Assembly: GCA_944474755.1 (NCBI GenBank)
Contig: OX104119.1
Span: 79,473,873 to 79,537,872 of the forward strand
Direction of reading: 5' to 3'
DNA length: 64,000 nt
DNA from: Limnoperna fortunei
Lineage: Eukaryota; Mollusca; Bivalvia; Mytilida; Modiolidae
Shown here: positions 1 to 12,470 of the stretch, piece by piece
Layout of the letters: the number at the start of each line of letters is the position of its first letter
Numbering within the stretch: position 1 is the first letter of the stretch
The notes under the pieces: model-generated
Database searches by the model: none
What the model was told of the DNA's origin: nothing
Seen by the model: only the letters and a program-made list of their open reading frames with translations
Made by a program: the position numbers and the translations under genes

Positions 1-3000
1 CAACAGATCAGCTCATCTCAACCTCAGGTGGAGGGAGGATAGGTTCCACACTGGTGGGTTGTCAGGGCACAATCAACAGATCAGCTAATCTCTACCTCAG
101 GTGGAGGGAGGACAGGCTCTCCCACTGGTGGGTTGTCAGGGCACAATCAACAGATCTGCTTATCTCAACCTCAGGTGGAGGGAGGATAGGTTCCACACTG
201 GTGGGTTGTCAGGGCACAATCAACAGATCTGCTCATCTCTACCTCAGGTGGAGGGAGGACAGGCTCTCTCACTGGTGGGTTGTCAGGGCTCAATCAACAG
301 ATCTGCTCATCTCTACCTCAGGTGGAGGGAGGACAGGCTCTCTCACTGGTGGATTGTCAGGGCACAATCAACAGATCTGCTCATCTACCTCAGGTGTAGG
401 GAGGACAGGCTCTCTCACTAGTGGGTTGTCAGGGCACAATCAACAGATCTGCTCATCTCTACCTCAGGTGGAGGGAGGACAGGCTCTCTCACTGGTGGGT
501 TGTCAGGGCACGATCAACAGATCTGCTCATCTCTACCTCAGGTGGAGGGAGGACAGGCTCTCTCACTGGTGGGTTGTCAGGGCACAATCAACAGATCTGC
601 TCATCTCTACCCCAGGTGGAGGGAGGACAGGCTCTCTCACTGGTGGATTGTCAGGGCACGATCAACAGATCTGCTCATCTCTACCTCAGGTGGAGGGAAG
701 ACAGGCTCTCTCACTGGTGGGTTGTCAGGGCACAATCAACAGATCTGCTCATCTCTACCCCAGGTGGAGGGAGGACAGGCTCTCTCACTGGTGGATTGTC
801 AGGGCTCAATCAACAGATCTGCTCATCTTTACCTCAGGTGGAGGGAGGACAGGCTCTCTCACTGGTGGATTGTCAGGGCACAATCAACAGATCTGCTCAT
901 CTCTACCTCAGGTGGAGGGAGGACAGGCTCTCTCACTGGTGGGTTGTCAGGGCACAATCAACAGATCTGCTCATCTCTACCTCAGGTGGAGGGAGGACAG
1001 GCTCTCTCACTGGTGGATTGTCAGGGCACAATCAATAGATCTGCTCATCTCTACCTCAGGTGGAGGGAGGACAGGCTCTCTCACTGGTGGGTTGTCAGGG
1101 CACAATCAACAGATCTGCTCATCTCTACCTAAGGTGGAGGGAGGACAGGCTCTCTCACTGGTGGATTATCAGGGCACGATCAACAGATCTGCTCATCTCT
1201 ACCTCAGGTGGAGGGAGGACAGGCTCTCTCACTGATGGGTTGTCAGGGCTCAATCAACAGATCTGCTGATCTCTACCTCAGGTGGAGGGAGGACAGGCTC
1301 TCTCACTGGTGGATTGTCAGGGCTCAATCAACAGATCTGCTCATCTAAACCTCAGGTGGAGGGGGGACAGGCTTTCTCACTAATGGGTTGTCAGGGCACA
1401 ATCAACAGATCAGCTAATCTCTACCTCAGGTGGAGGGAGGACAGGCTCTCTCACTGATGGGTTGTCAGGGCACAATCAACAGATCAGCTAATCTCTACCT
1501 CAGGTGGAGGGAGGACAGGCTCTCTCACTGATGGGTTGTCAGGGCACAATCAACAGATCTGCTCATCTACCTCAGGTGGAGGGAGGACAGGCTCTCTCAC
1601 TAGTGGGTTGTCAGGGCACAATCAACAGATCTGCTCATCTCTACCTCAGGTGGAGGGAGGACAGGCTCTCTCACTGGTGGGTTGTCAGGGCACGATCAAC
1701 AGATCTGCTCATCTCTACCCCAGGTGGAGGGAGGACAGGCTCTCTCACTGGTGGATTGTCAGGGCACGATCAACAGATCTGCTCATCTCTACCTCAGGTG
1801 GAGGGAGGACAGGCTCTCTCACTGGTGGGTTGTCAGGGCACAATCAACAGATCTGCTCATCTCTACCCCAGGTGGAGGGAGGACAGGCTCTCTCACTGGT
1901 GGATTGTCAGGGCTCAATCAACAGATCTGCTCATCTTTACCTCAGGTGGAGGGAGGACAGGCTCTCTCACTGGTGGATTGTCAGGGCACAATCAACAGAT
2001 CTGCTCATCTCTACCTCAGGTGGAGGGAGGACAGGCTCTCTCACTGGTGGGTTGTCAGGGCACAATCAACAGATCTGCTCATCTCTACCTCAGGTGGAGG
2101 GAGGACAGGCTCTCTCACTGGTGGATTGTCAGGGCACAATCAACAGATCTGCTCATCTCTACCTCAGGTGGAGGGAGGACAGGCTCTCTCACTGGTGGGT
2201 TGTCAGGGCACAATCAACAGATCTGCTCATCTCTACCTCAGGTGGAGGGAGGACAGGCTCTCTCACTGGTGGATTATCAGGGCACGATCAACAGATCTGC
2301 TCATCTCTACCTCAGGTGGAGGGAGGACAGGCTCTCTCACTGATGGGTTGTCAGGGCTCAATCAACAGATCTGCTGATCTCTACCTCAGGTGGAGGGAGG
2401 ACAGGCTCTCTCACTGGTGGATTGTCAGGGCTCAATCAACAGATCTGCTCATCTAAACCTCAGGTGGAGGGGGGACAGGCTTTCTCACTAATGGGTTGTC
2501 AGGGCACAATCAACAGATCAGCTAATCTCTACCTCAGGTGGAGGGAGGACAGGCTCTCTCACTGATGGGTTGTCAGGGCACAATCAACAGATCAGCTAAT
2601 CTCTACCTCAGGTGGAGGGAGGACAGGCTCTCTCACTGATGGGTTGTCAGGGCACAATCAACAGATCAGCTAATCTCTACCTCAGGTGGAGGGAGGACAG
2701 GCTCCACACTGGTGGATTGTCAGGGCACAATCAACAGATCAGCTCATCTCAACCTCAGGTGGAGGGAGGATAGGTTCCACACTGGTGGGTTGTCAGGGCA
2801 CAATCAACAGATCAGCTAATCTCTACCTCAGGTGGAGGGAGGACAGGCTCTCCCACTGGTGGGTTGTCAGGGCACAATCAACAGATCTGCTCATCTCAAC
2901 CTCAGGTGGAGGGAGGATAGGTTCCACACTGGTGGGTTGTCAGGGCACAATCAACAGATCTGCTCATCTCTACCTCAGGTGGAGGGAGGACAGGCTCTCT

Positions 3001-5790
3001 CACTGGTGGGTTGTCAGGGCTCAATCAACAGATCTGCTCATCTCTACCTCAGGTGGAGGGAGGACAGGCTCTCTCACTGGTGGATTGTCAGGGCACAATC
3101 AACAGATCTGCTCATCTACCTCAGGTGGAGGGAGGACAGGCTCTCTCACTAGTGGGTTGTCAGGGCACAATCAACAGATCTGCTCATCTCTACCTCAGGT
3201 GGAGGGAGGACAGGCTCTCTCACTGGTGGGTTGTCAGGGCACGATCAACAGATCTGCTCATCTCTACCTCAGGTGGAGGGAGGACAGGCTCTCTCACTGG
3301 TGGGTTGTCAGGGCACGATCAACAGATCTGCTCATCTCTACCCCAGGTGGAGGGAGGACAGGCTCTCTCACTGGTGGATTGTCAGGGCACGATCAACAGA
3401 TCTGCTCATCTCTACCTCAGGTGGAGGGAGGACAGGCTCTCTCACTGGTGGGTTGTCAGGGCTCAATCAACAGATCTGCTGATCTCTACCTCAGGTGGAG
3501 GGAGGACAGGCTCCACACTGGTGGATTGTCAGGGCACAATCAACAGATCAGCTCATCTCAACCTCAGGTGGAGGGAGGATAGGTTCCACACTGGTGGGTT
3601 GTCAGGGCACGATCAACAGATCTGCTAATCTCTACCCCAGGTGGAGGGAGGACAGGCTCTCTCACTGATGGGTTGTCAGGGCACAATCAACAGATCAGCT
3701 AATCTCTACCTCAGGTGGAGGGAGGACAGGCTCCACACTGGTGGATTGTCAGGGCACAATCAACAGATCAGCTCATCTCAACCTCAGGTGGAGGGAGGAT
3801 AGGTTCCACACTGGTGGGTTGTCAGGGCACAATCAACAGATCAGCTAATCTCTACCTCAGGTGGAGGGAGGACAGGCTCTCCCACTGGTGGGTTGTCAGG
3901 GCACAATCAACAGATCTGCTCATCTCAACCTCAGGTGGAGGGAGGATAGGTTCCACACTGGTGGGTTGTCAGGGCACAATCAACAGATCTGCTCATCTCT
4001 ACCTCAGGTGGAGGGAGGACAGGCTCTCTCACTGGTGGGTTGTCAGGGCTCAATCAACAGATCTGCTCATCTCTACCTCAGGTGGAGGGAGGACAGGCTC
4101 TCTCACTGGTGGATTGTCAGGGCACAATCAACAGATCTGCTCATCTACCTCAGGTGGAGGGAGGACAGGCTCTCTCACTAGTGGGTTGTCAGGGCACAAT
4201 CAACAGATCTGCTCATCTCTACCTCAGGTGGAGGGAGGACAGGCTCTCTCACTGGTGGGTTGTCAGGGCACGATCAACAGATCTGCTCATCTCTACCTCA
4301 GGTGGAGGGAGGACAGGCTCTCTCACTGGTGGGTTGTCAGGGCACGATCAACAGATCTGCTCATCTCTACCCCAGGTGGAGGGAGGACAGGCTCTCTCAC
4401 TGGTGGATTGTCAGGGCACGATCAACAGATCTGCTCATCTCTACCTCAGGTGGAGGGAGGACAGGCTCTCTCACTGGTGGGTTGTCAGGGCACAATCAAC
4501 AGATCTGCTCATCTCTACCCCAGGTGGAGGGAGGACAGGCTCTCTCACTGGTGGATTGTCAGGGCTCAATCAACAGATCTGCTCATCTTTACCTCAGGTG
4601 GAGGGAGGACAGGCTCTCTCACTGGTGGATTGTCAGGGCACAATCAACAGATCTGCTCATCTCTACCTCAGGTGGAGGGAGGACAGGCTCTCTCACTGGT
4701 GGGTTGTCAGGGCACAATCAACAGATCTGCTCATCTCTACCTCAGGTGGAGGGAGGACAGGCTCTCTCACTGGTGGATTGTCAGGGCACAATCAATAGAT
4801 CTGCTCATCTCTACCTCAGGTGGAGGGAGGACAGGCTCTCTCACTGGTGGGTTGTCAGGGCACAATCAACAGATCTGCTCATCTCTACCTCAGGTGGAGG
4901 GAGGACAGGCTCTCTCACTGGTGGATTATCAGGGCACGATCAACAGATCTGCTCATCTCTACCTCAGGTGGAGGGAGGACAGGCTCTCTCACTGATGGGT
5001 TGTCAGGGCTCAATCAACAGATCTGCTGATCTCTACCTCAGGTGGAGGGAGGACAGGCTCTCTCACTGGTGGATTGTCAGGGCTCAATCAACAGATCTGC
5101 TCATCTAAACCTCAGGTGGAGGGGGGACAGGCTCTCTCACTGATGGGTTGTCAGGGCACAATCAACAGATCAGCTAATCTCTACCTCAGGTGGAGGGAGG
5201 ACAGGCTCTCTCACTGATGGGTTGTCAGGGCACAATCAACAGATCAGCTAATCTCTACCTCAGGTGGAGGGAGGACAGGCTCTCTCACTGATGGGTTGTC
5301 AGGGCACAATCAACAGATCTGCTCATCTCTACCTCAGGTGGAGGGAGGACAGGCTCTCTCACTGGTGGATTGTCAGGGCACAATCAACAGATCTGCTGAT
5401 CTCAACCTCAGGTGGAGGGAGGACAGGCTCTCTCACTGGTGGGTTGTCAGGGCACAATCAACAGATCTGCTCATCTCTACATCAGGTGGAGGTAGGACAG
5501 GCTCTCTCACTGGTGGGTTGTCAGGGCACAATCAACAGATCTGCTCATCTCTACCTCAGGTGGAGGGAGGACAGGCTCTCTCACTGATGGGTTGTCAGGG
5601 CACAATCAACAGACCTGCTCATCTCTACCTCAGGTGGAGGGAGGACAGGTTCCACAGTGGTGGGTTGTCAGGGCACAATCAACAGATCAGCTCATCTCTA
5701 CCTCAGGTGGAGGGAGGACAGGTTCCACACTGGTGGGTTGTCAGGGCTCAATCAACAGATCTGCTCAACCCTTGCCTAATAGATTACTTT
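1..5790. repeat. 74-bp satellite array with higher-order structure
   Basis: About 78 head-to-tail units of roughly 74 bp fill the first 5.8 kb. Each unit carries a GGTGGAGGGAGG block, a TCTCTCACTGG block, GTTGTCAGGG and an ATCAACAGATC block. A minority type has the variant AGGATAGGTTCCACACTGG and is 73 bp; another lacks two bases before the ACCTCAGG block. Variants recur in blocks: sequence near 101-421 returns at 2832-3152 and 3861-4181, and 1060-1269 returns at 4820-5029 (shift 3760 bp). The array therefore grew by copying multi-unit blocks. The long open frames here (up to 426 codons) arise because the unit lacks stops in several frames. They overlap each other in different frames and resemble no protein family, so I do not call them genes. 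The array runs off the left edge of the window. Confidence 0.95.
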
Positions 5791-6080
5791 GACGTTTTCA
5801 GAAAAGAGTAGGCACTTGTAGCCACTAAAAATGGCCACATTTTCCCTTATTTTATAATGTTCCAAACTGTTCTAGTGGCTGTCAAAATGATTTGCCTCTT
5901 GATCCATGTACTTATTCAGTGTTCCACAGTACATTTTATTACGAGTTATTTGAGTAGATAATTTATAACACTGAAATCAGAGAAGAAAATTACAAAATTG
6001 CAAAATATATAAAATTGTGTCCATCAGTTAGGAATAACTACAGCATAATGGTTCAGTAAAGTATTTCCATCAAAAGTATT

Positions 6081-6325
6081 TGCATATGGGATGTACATGA
6101 AATTACTGCATAAGGGAGGTAACTCCTGCATATGGGATGTACATGAAATTACTGCATAAGGGAGGTAACTCCTGCATATGTGATGTACATAAAAATACTG
6201 CACATGGAAAGTAACTGACTAACTCCTGCATATGGGATGCACATGAAATTACTGCACATGGAAAGTAACTCCTGCACATGGGATGCACATGAAATTACTG
6301 CACATGGAAACTAACTCCTGCATAT
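6081..6325. repeat. 46-bp minisatellite
   Basis: Five to six imperfect copies of a 46-bp unit are present, each with TGCATATGGGATG, ACATGAAATTACTGCA and GTAACTCC. Later copies replace the GGGAGG part with CATGGAAA. A short related sequence (TGCACATGGGACGTAACTCC) lies at about 41948-41967, next to the diverged 74-bp repeats. This supports common descent of the two regions. The minus-strand open frame across it is a by-product of the repeat. Confidence 0.8.
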
Positions 6326-7627
6326 GCCCAGGATAAAGGTAATTTTGTCAACAAGAATTGAAAACAATAGGACAGAAACAAATGGATTAGAGATTAAGAC
6401 ACATGACACAGAGAAAAAACCCAAACTAACAAGAAAAACTTAAAGCATTTAATTCAAATCCAACAATATGGTTGCAAAACTCCTACCTACTTGAGACATA
6501 CTGGTGTTTCAATTTTTTATATTTTTTTACTCAAATTTAAAAAATGTTCACTTTAAACTTTATACGTGTATCTATAATCTAATGCCTTTAGGTATCTAAC
6601 ATAATTAACACCACTTATTCACCTCGTCACTAATGACATCATGACCATTGGTATTACCTCCTACACTGATATAACAGTAACATAAGATTAATTTTCCTGA
6701 CCGATTTATCACAAATTAGGTTATCTTCCTTGTCTGACAATATTTAAATTTAATTAGAAGAATATTTGGCAGTTCATCTTCTGTTAATGAATATAATTTG
6801 AAATTGTGTATTTACATTATTTTTTATTAACATTCAATAAACTTGCTTATAGTTGTACATCACCAGTTGTTACATGTATGTATTTTGCACAGGCAATAAA
6901 AGTTAATAACATATAATACAAGTGATTACCATTTCTTACAATATTGTACAATGTATAACATGTCATATTTACATAATCAATTGAATTAAACAGCTTTGGT
7001 AAAGAGAGTTAGATTTTGAAATGAAAAGAAACAAGTCTGAATTTACAATTTATTCATTATTGTACATTTATTTCCATAAAAATCATTACTTACAATGTAC
7101 ATTACTCATAAAGGATGTTGTTATTGTTGACCCAATAAGACTAACCCTGCTATATATGTAGATATGTAGCAAATAATACAGATATTATAAACTATATGTC
7201 TTGTGCTTAAAACATAGACACCTTAACCATGTGAGCTGGAAGTATTCAATAAATACATGTGATCAAGTTGTGGAGGCAAATAGGAATGAGTCATGTCCCT
7301 TGACAAGACATGCACATCAATTTGGCAATACATGCATGTAATTCTTGAAAATTATTTTTTAAAAAAATAAGGAAAAACTAAATTTCACAAGCAGACATTG
7401 TTACTAGTACATGTATTTTATCTAGAATTTATCTAAAAAATCATGAACAAAACAAAATAATAAAAGTTACTTTATTTCTCAGTTTAATAAAAAAACTGAT
7501 TTTTATAAAATATTGAATGAGAAAACAATTTTAATAGTACACAATCAAAATGAAATCATTTTTTTCAAAAATCAGTTTAAATTGTCATTTGTACCAAAAT
7601 AATAACATTTTATGGAACACTTAAAAG

Positions 7628-7832
7628 AATATAGACCTCGACCATGGGCCTTGTACAATATAGACCTCAACCATTGGCCTTGTACAATATAGACCTCGAC
7701 CATTGGCCTTGTACAATATAGACCTCGACCATTAGCCTTGTACAATATAGACCTCGACCATTGGCCTTGTACAATATAGACCTCGACCATTGGCCTTGTA
7801 CAATATAGACCTCGACCATTGGCCTCGTACAA
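7628..7832. repeat. 29-bp minisatellite (7 copies)
   Basis: Seven near-identical copies of a 29-bp unit contain ATAGACCTCGACCATTGG and CCTTGTAC. Because 29 is not a multiple of three, consecutive copies are read in rotating frames. The 93- and 79-codon minus-strand frames are therefore artefacts of the repeat. Confidence 0.9.
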
Positions 7833-8164
7833 TGTTTCTTTTGGGTGTTCCATAAATTATGATATAGCATGCACTGAGCCCACATAATTTTATTCATCAT
7901 GTTCATACAGGATTAATTTACTATTCAGCCATATACAACAACAATGGTAGGGAGTCATTATTCAAGGAATTCTCTGCAATCCCATGCATGTGATCAAACA
8001 GCAGTCTACAAAAGCGTTGGATGGCTGAGGATTCATAAACATATATGGATAGCTTTTTTGTCCCAGTGAAATACAAATGTAATTTGCAGCATTATAGTTG
8101 GTAGAACCATTTAACAGATTTTCTGTGGTTATTTTCTACAGTACTAAATATATATTTTGTTTTT

Positions 8165-8640
8165 TTTTACCCTAGCTAGAAGCATTCTATTTGCAGACTT
8201 ACCACAGGTAAATGTCACCAATAACAATGTTATACAGTAATATTGACCCCTTGGTGATATGATTTCATATTAAATCCACATTAAGTTAAGTCCGATATTA
8301 TTTGTTGTGTTTCTTATTTATAACTTTTTATCATGTGATTTGTGGTGATATTTGCTTTTTAGTATGGCACCTATCGTATCAAGACGTGGATGACACTAGG
8401 GCTGATATGGAGTTGATGTTATACATCTGTATCAGCCCTGGGTATGAAATGAGATATATTGCAAATATAAGACAGATAGTTACATATATCGGATCAGTTA
8501 TAGAATGTACTGCAAGTTGATATTAACAATGCAATGAACTATAATTTGTTATTTACTGTATTCCATAGCCTTCTATGGTTGCAACAAAAAATCAACAAAA
8601 AGGAGCAATCTTCAGAGCTTATACACTTTATAAGGTAAAT
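8165..8640 (+). other. Possible small exons of an unknown gene
   Basis: Two short stretches look like exons on the plus strand. One at about 8177-8208 follows a T-rich tract ending in CCCTAG and is followed by GTAAATG. The other at about 8568-8634 follows TATTCCATAG and ends AAG|GTAAAT, with an open frame reading PSMVATKNQQ onward. A further acceptor-like TTTTAG is at about 8360. I recognise no protein family. The stretch also lies within a dispersed repeat, so chance or a transposon origin is quite possible. Confidence 0.15.
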
Positions 8641-8912
8641 TTGATAACCCTTGTTTTATTATATTTACTTTCCACTAAGGAAAGAAAAACAGTAATTCAA
8701 CAGTTCTAACAAACTGATGCTACGGTGAGTACACCTCACGTCCAACACCAAGTAGCTAAAATGAACTTTAACAAATAAAAATGCCAAAAAATCTTCAATG
8801 CATAATCAAGAAACTAAACCATAATATAATATGATAAGCATTTGCGCCTATAGGTATAAAGTTAATCAAATGATTTCTCCTTACCTGTCAAACTGGAAAC
8901 GTTGTATGAAAT

Positions 8913-8950
8913 CAGGGACTGTCTATACTAGTTAGTATAGACTGTCCCTG
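8913..8950. mobile_element. 38-bp palindromic micro-insertion with 7-bp TSD
   Basis: A 38-bp almost perfect palindrome begins CAGGGACTGTCTATAC and ends in its complement, with a single arm mismatch. It is bordered on both sides by the direct repeat ATGAAAT (8906-8912 and 8951-8957). A related sequence at about 45985-46012 reads through the site with one ATGAAAT and no palindrome. That is what an unoccupied site would look like. CAGGG ends and 7-8 bp duplications fit hAT-like mobilisation; this assignment is inferred. Confidence 0.6.
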
Positions 8951-9240
8951 ATGAAATGTACACAGCTGTGATGACACATGACATGTATAGTGATGAACGT
9001 GTATCTTGTCCATGAGAGTCAAAGGTTAATAAGTTCACTTAAACATTTAGGAAAAATAGTCAAGTCTAACAGGATTCGGGAAGTAAGATATTCAGTATTA
9101 CCTTTCACAATCATCCCACACAAGTCACCTTTACACTTACAGACGATTTTCCTGTACACCTGTCACAGTTATTTCCCTTAATTTGGCATCTTCAACACGA
9201 AGTCGCAGAAGTTTTTTATGGAAATTCCTCCAATGTCTGG

Positions 9241-9470
9241 AGCACATCAAACTATAAAGTATGTAATACGCAAGCAATTTTTATGCTTGACTCAACAGTT
9301 CAAATGGTCATATAGTATTCGAAAAAAATCAGTTGGAAATAGGAATTGTAACTTAAACTTAAAGAGACACGTGAGGTAGAAAAGTTACAATTTACCTGTT
9401 TACCAAGCTTAGGTGTTTTTTTTTATTCAAAATCATTGTAACCAAGTCGGGTAAAAACAAATTCAAATTC
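9241..9470. other. No recognisable feature
   Basis: AT-rich sequence with short A/T tracts. I see no open frame, repeat or RNA gene. Confidence 0.4.
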
Positions 9471-10445
9471 AAATTCTTTATTTCCAATTAAGGGCCCGTA
9501 ATAGGCAAATGAAATTTTTTACACAAACTACACAAAAAGAGAAAGAGTTGCTTGATTGAAGTTGCATTACAGTAAAAGTGCATACAAAATTACATAAAAC
9601 TAGTATATATAAATAAATATGTATATGACATACATTCCTATTTTGTTTATTACAATAAATGAGTTAGGGCATATTGTCTACTAAAAATTTTCAACACTGT
9701 TTAGAATATCTGTATCTTCATTGTTCAAGATCCATATCAATTTGTCGGAGTCAGATAATTGGTTAATGTTTAGATTTAAAATTTGAAATATCAATGATTG
9801 CTGCTCTTTTATCATTAAGTAAATACTGGGACTAGTATAACTATATTTGATTTATAGGTTCCTGGTAAATAGGACATTTAAGAAGAAAATGTATTTCATC
9901 CTCAATTTTATTTTCACTACATTTCTTACATAATCTGCCATTTCTTGGTATCTTGTTATATCTACCAGTTTCTATCATTAATCTATGTGATGATACCCGA
10001 AATCTGCGAATAGCTTTTCTATATTCATATTTTACAATGTTTAGATATTTTTCTATTCCAAATTGTGTTTTTAAAGATAAATATGTAACTAGTTTACCAT
10101 CTTTTAACTTTTCATTTACTTCTATCAAAATCTGATGAATATTTCTTTTTCAGTGATTGTATTAATATTGAGCAAAATTTATCTTTTTTATAGATAAATG
10201 TATCCTCTTTTATATCAAATACTGGAGAAATTTTTCAACAGATGAATACCAGGAGGATAGCCTTTATAATGAAGATTTTTGCTGCATAGAGATGCATCTT
10301 TCAACAAAGGAAATTCTGATGAAAGACTTTCTAATCTATACAGATATTTTAACAAAGCTTTAACAATATCAAAATTTGAAGGATTTCTACCCACAAGAAG
10401 TGGCGTCTTCGACGTACCATTACAGATACAGACACAGATATACAT
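9470..10445 (-). pseudogene. Decayed non-LTR retrotransposon, C-terminal part
   Basis: On the minus strand, 10128-9841 encodes a 95-residue stretch with RRFRVSSHRL, then IETGRY, then a CKKCSENKIEDEIHFLLKC cysteine pattern. This closely resembles the zinc-knuckle tail after the reverse transcriptase of many invertebrate LINEs. Upstream, 10445-10215 gives YLYRLESLSSEFPLLKDASL in another frame, matching the preceding region of such proteins. Downstream, the strand ends near 9470 in an A/T-rich tract with a repeated TCAAATTC motif, as in LINE 3' ends. Frame changes between the parts show it is dead and 5'-truncated. Confidence 0.65.
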
Positions 10446-10640
10446 TTACACCAAGTACATAAAGCAGCGTAAAAAGTGCATGAATTCATCTTTACAGTGT
10501 GTCTTTGGATGTAGATGTGCTACCTTAACGTCATGTTAAACAAGTAAAAACATCTTTACATCTTTATTCAACAATAATTATTAACAAACGAACACAACGG
10601 CATCCTTAAGTGACACAGAAAACAATATTGTTTCTTAAGA

Positions 10641-10803
10641 ATTAACTACAAAAAATATTTTCTCCATCGAGGGATAACAAAATTTCCGTTTTGCACATTG
10701 TATAATCCGCGTATGTTGTATAATCCGCGTAGCGGATTATATTAAATGTGCACAACGGAAATTTTGTTATCCCTCGATGGAGAAAATATTTTTTGTAGTT
10801 AAT
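10641..10803. mobile_element. 163-bp palindromic MITE
   Basis: Nearly perfect inverted repeat. The left arm begins ATTAACTACAAAAAATATTT and the right arm ends in its exact complement. The centre has two copies of TATAATCCGCGTA. The arms also share the CCATCGAGGGATAACAAAAT block. There is no coding capacity. A diverged half-copy lies at about 32570-32650, so this is a dispersed family. No clear target-site duplication was found beyond AT-rich flanks. Confidence 0.8.
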
Positions 10804-11650
10804 ACTTATAAATAAATTCAAATAATAGAATAAACTCAACAATTTTATTTTTTTAACTGGACATTTTTGAAAATACAGTTCAACACAAAAACTGTACAGT
10901 TAGTTCCATCCTATGATAGAAAATATTTTTCAGCCAATCAAAAGTCAGTATTCTCGAAAAAATTATTTATAAGCATATAACGAATTATTTGTCAAACTAA
11001 TTTTTCCAAATAATATATTGAAATAACAACGACTATATAACCGAATATATGTATAATCGATCATTATTTTTATTTTATTTTGAGAATGTGCGGCAAAATG
11101 ATAGAGACAATTTTCAAATTGTCAAATTTAACGCATGTTACCAAGTTATGTGAAATACTCGAATAAAAAATAAGTAGCTGGTATGTGTGTGTGTGTGTGG
11201 GGGGGGGGGGTGTGGATGTTTTTGCACTGCATGTAAATCACGGTATGTTTAACTTCACACCAGTACGAGTTCTTTCATGTTAAGCTTTGCTTGACATAGA
11301 TTAATAGTTTATTTTGTTTGGTTTGTTCTACTAGTCTTGATTATTTTTAGCCGTTTATTTCAGGGCTTTTAATTGTGTGTTGTCAGTCGTGTCCTCAGGG
11401 TTCTTATTAATATATTAAAATTTATCTATATTTACGTTGCTCATTTGTAATGCATGCTTATATATAGTTTGTATGCTCTCCTTTTATGTGTGCTTTGTTT
11501 CGTTGCTCAGTCCTGGTTAATGAATCTGTTTAAATATATGTTTTAAAGTGCATGTTTTTAGTTTAGTGCTTTGTATGCTTTTTAATATGCGATCAGCCTT
11601 CCTAAATGAATCTCTTCTAAATATATGTTTTTAAAATGCTTATTCTGCTT
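10804..11650. other. AT-rich stretch without a gene
   Basis: No coding sequence recognised. It contains a GT/G microsatellite at 11184-11214. Confidence 0.4.
11184..11214. repeat. (GT)n-(G)n microsatellite
   Basis: A run of about eight GT dinucleotides is followed by about eleven G and then TGTG. Confidence 0.9.
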
Positions 11651-12470
11651 TTATATACTTTGTTGAGGATCTTGACTATGCCATGATGTCCCCTTTCTGT
11701 CACATCTTGAGAACCACATGCAGGACAAGACAACAAAGTTACATCAGAATGCAGCATCAATAGGCCTAAACATTAACAAGAAGAAAACAGACGTAATGGC
11801 CCTAAACTGCAGAGTATCTCCTGACATTGTAGTGAACGGAACACATCTGGAGACCACATCGTCTTTTACATACCTAGGCAGCATCATAAAATCCAATGGC
11901 GGTGCAGAAAAGACATACGATCAGGAATAGGGAAAGCAAGAGGCGCATTCATTAAACTTGGAAACATCTGGAAGGCATCTAGCGTCAGTAAGAGAACTAA
12001 GAAAAAATTTACAACAGCTGTGTTCTCTGTGTTCTGTTATACGGAGCAGCATGCTGGAGAATGACTGAACAAGCTCTCCAGCTTTCACAATGGATGCATG
12101 AGAACGATCCTCAAGATATTCTGGCCCTATAAGATCACTAATAAACATTTTGCATGATAGAACAGGATCTGAAGACATAACAACTCTTCTGAAGAAAAAG
12201 CGATGGAAATGGATTGGAAACATACTGAGGAGAAACAATGATGACTTAGCCAAAATTGCACTAAGATGGACACCGGAAGGAAGAAGAAAACAAGGAAGAC
12301 TAAAAATTACATGGAGGCGACCTATAGAGGCAGAAATGAAAGAAATTGGAACTAGCTGGGGTGAAATTGAGAAAAAAAGCACAAAACAGAGAAGATTGGA
12401 GATCACATTTCCTTGCCCTAAGGGCCTCCACGCATAACAAGGACTAGACAAGACATATTTTGTACGAATG
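11650..12470 (+). pseudogene. Decayed LINE reverse-transcriptase C-terminal region
   Basis: The frame at 11718-11930 contains INKKKTDVMALN, then VNGTHLETTSSFTYLGSIIK. This is the conserved end of the reverse-transcriptase domain of invertebrate endonuclease-type LINEs. The reading frame then shifts repeatedly through GKARGAF and LGNIWK. It resumes at about 12150-12437 with RWKWIGNILRR and WTPEGRRKQGR, the usual C-terminal motif of the same protein. At least three frame disruptions make it non-functional. The overlapping 186-codon minus-strand frame is a shadow. An AATAAA lies at about 12585. Confidence 0.75.

Larger units (their letters stand above)
5791..9240. mobile_element. Dispersed repeat flanking the 74-bp satellite
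   Basis: This AT-rich segment has no convincing gene. Parts of it recur elsewhere. The block with ACACATGACACAGAGAA and later GTTGCAAAA near 6395-6480 matches 42105-42185. The block near 8880-8960 (TTACCTGTCAAACT then GTTGTATGAAAT) matches 45965-45995. The block near 9115-9220 (CAAGTCACCT, then TGTCACAGTTA, then CGAAGT) matches 57695-57770. In both this copy and the 41.3-kb copy the block lies beside 74-bp-type repeats, so the satellite is probably part of one dispersed element family. A non-autonomous element carrying internal minisatellites is plausible, but the class is unknown and the true ends were not found. Confidence 0.4.

Noticed and set aside
54..5811. Large repetitive ORFs of 200-426 codons as genes
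   Set aside because: They overlap in several frames of a 74-bp satellite, have no family match, promoter or splice signals, and exist only because the unit lacks stops.
7572..7906. Repeated-motif minus-strand proteins
   Set aside because: They come from a 29-bp minisatellite read in rotating frames.
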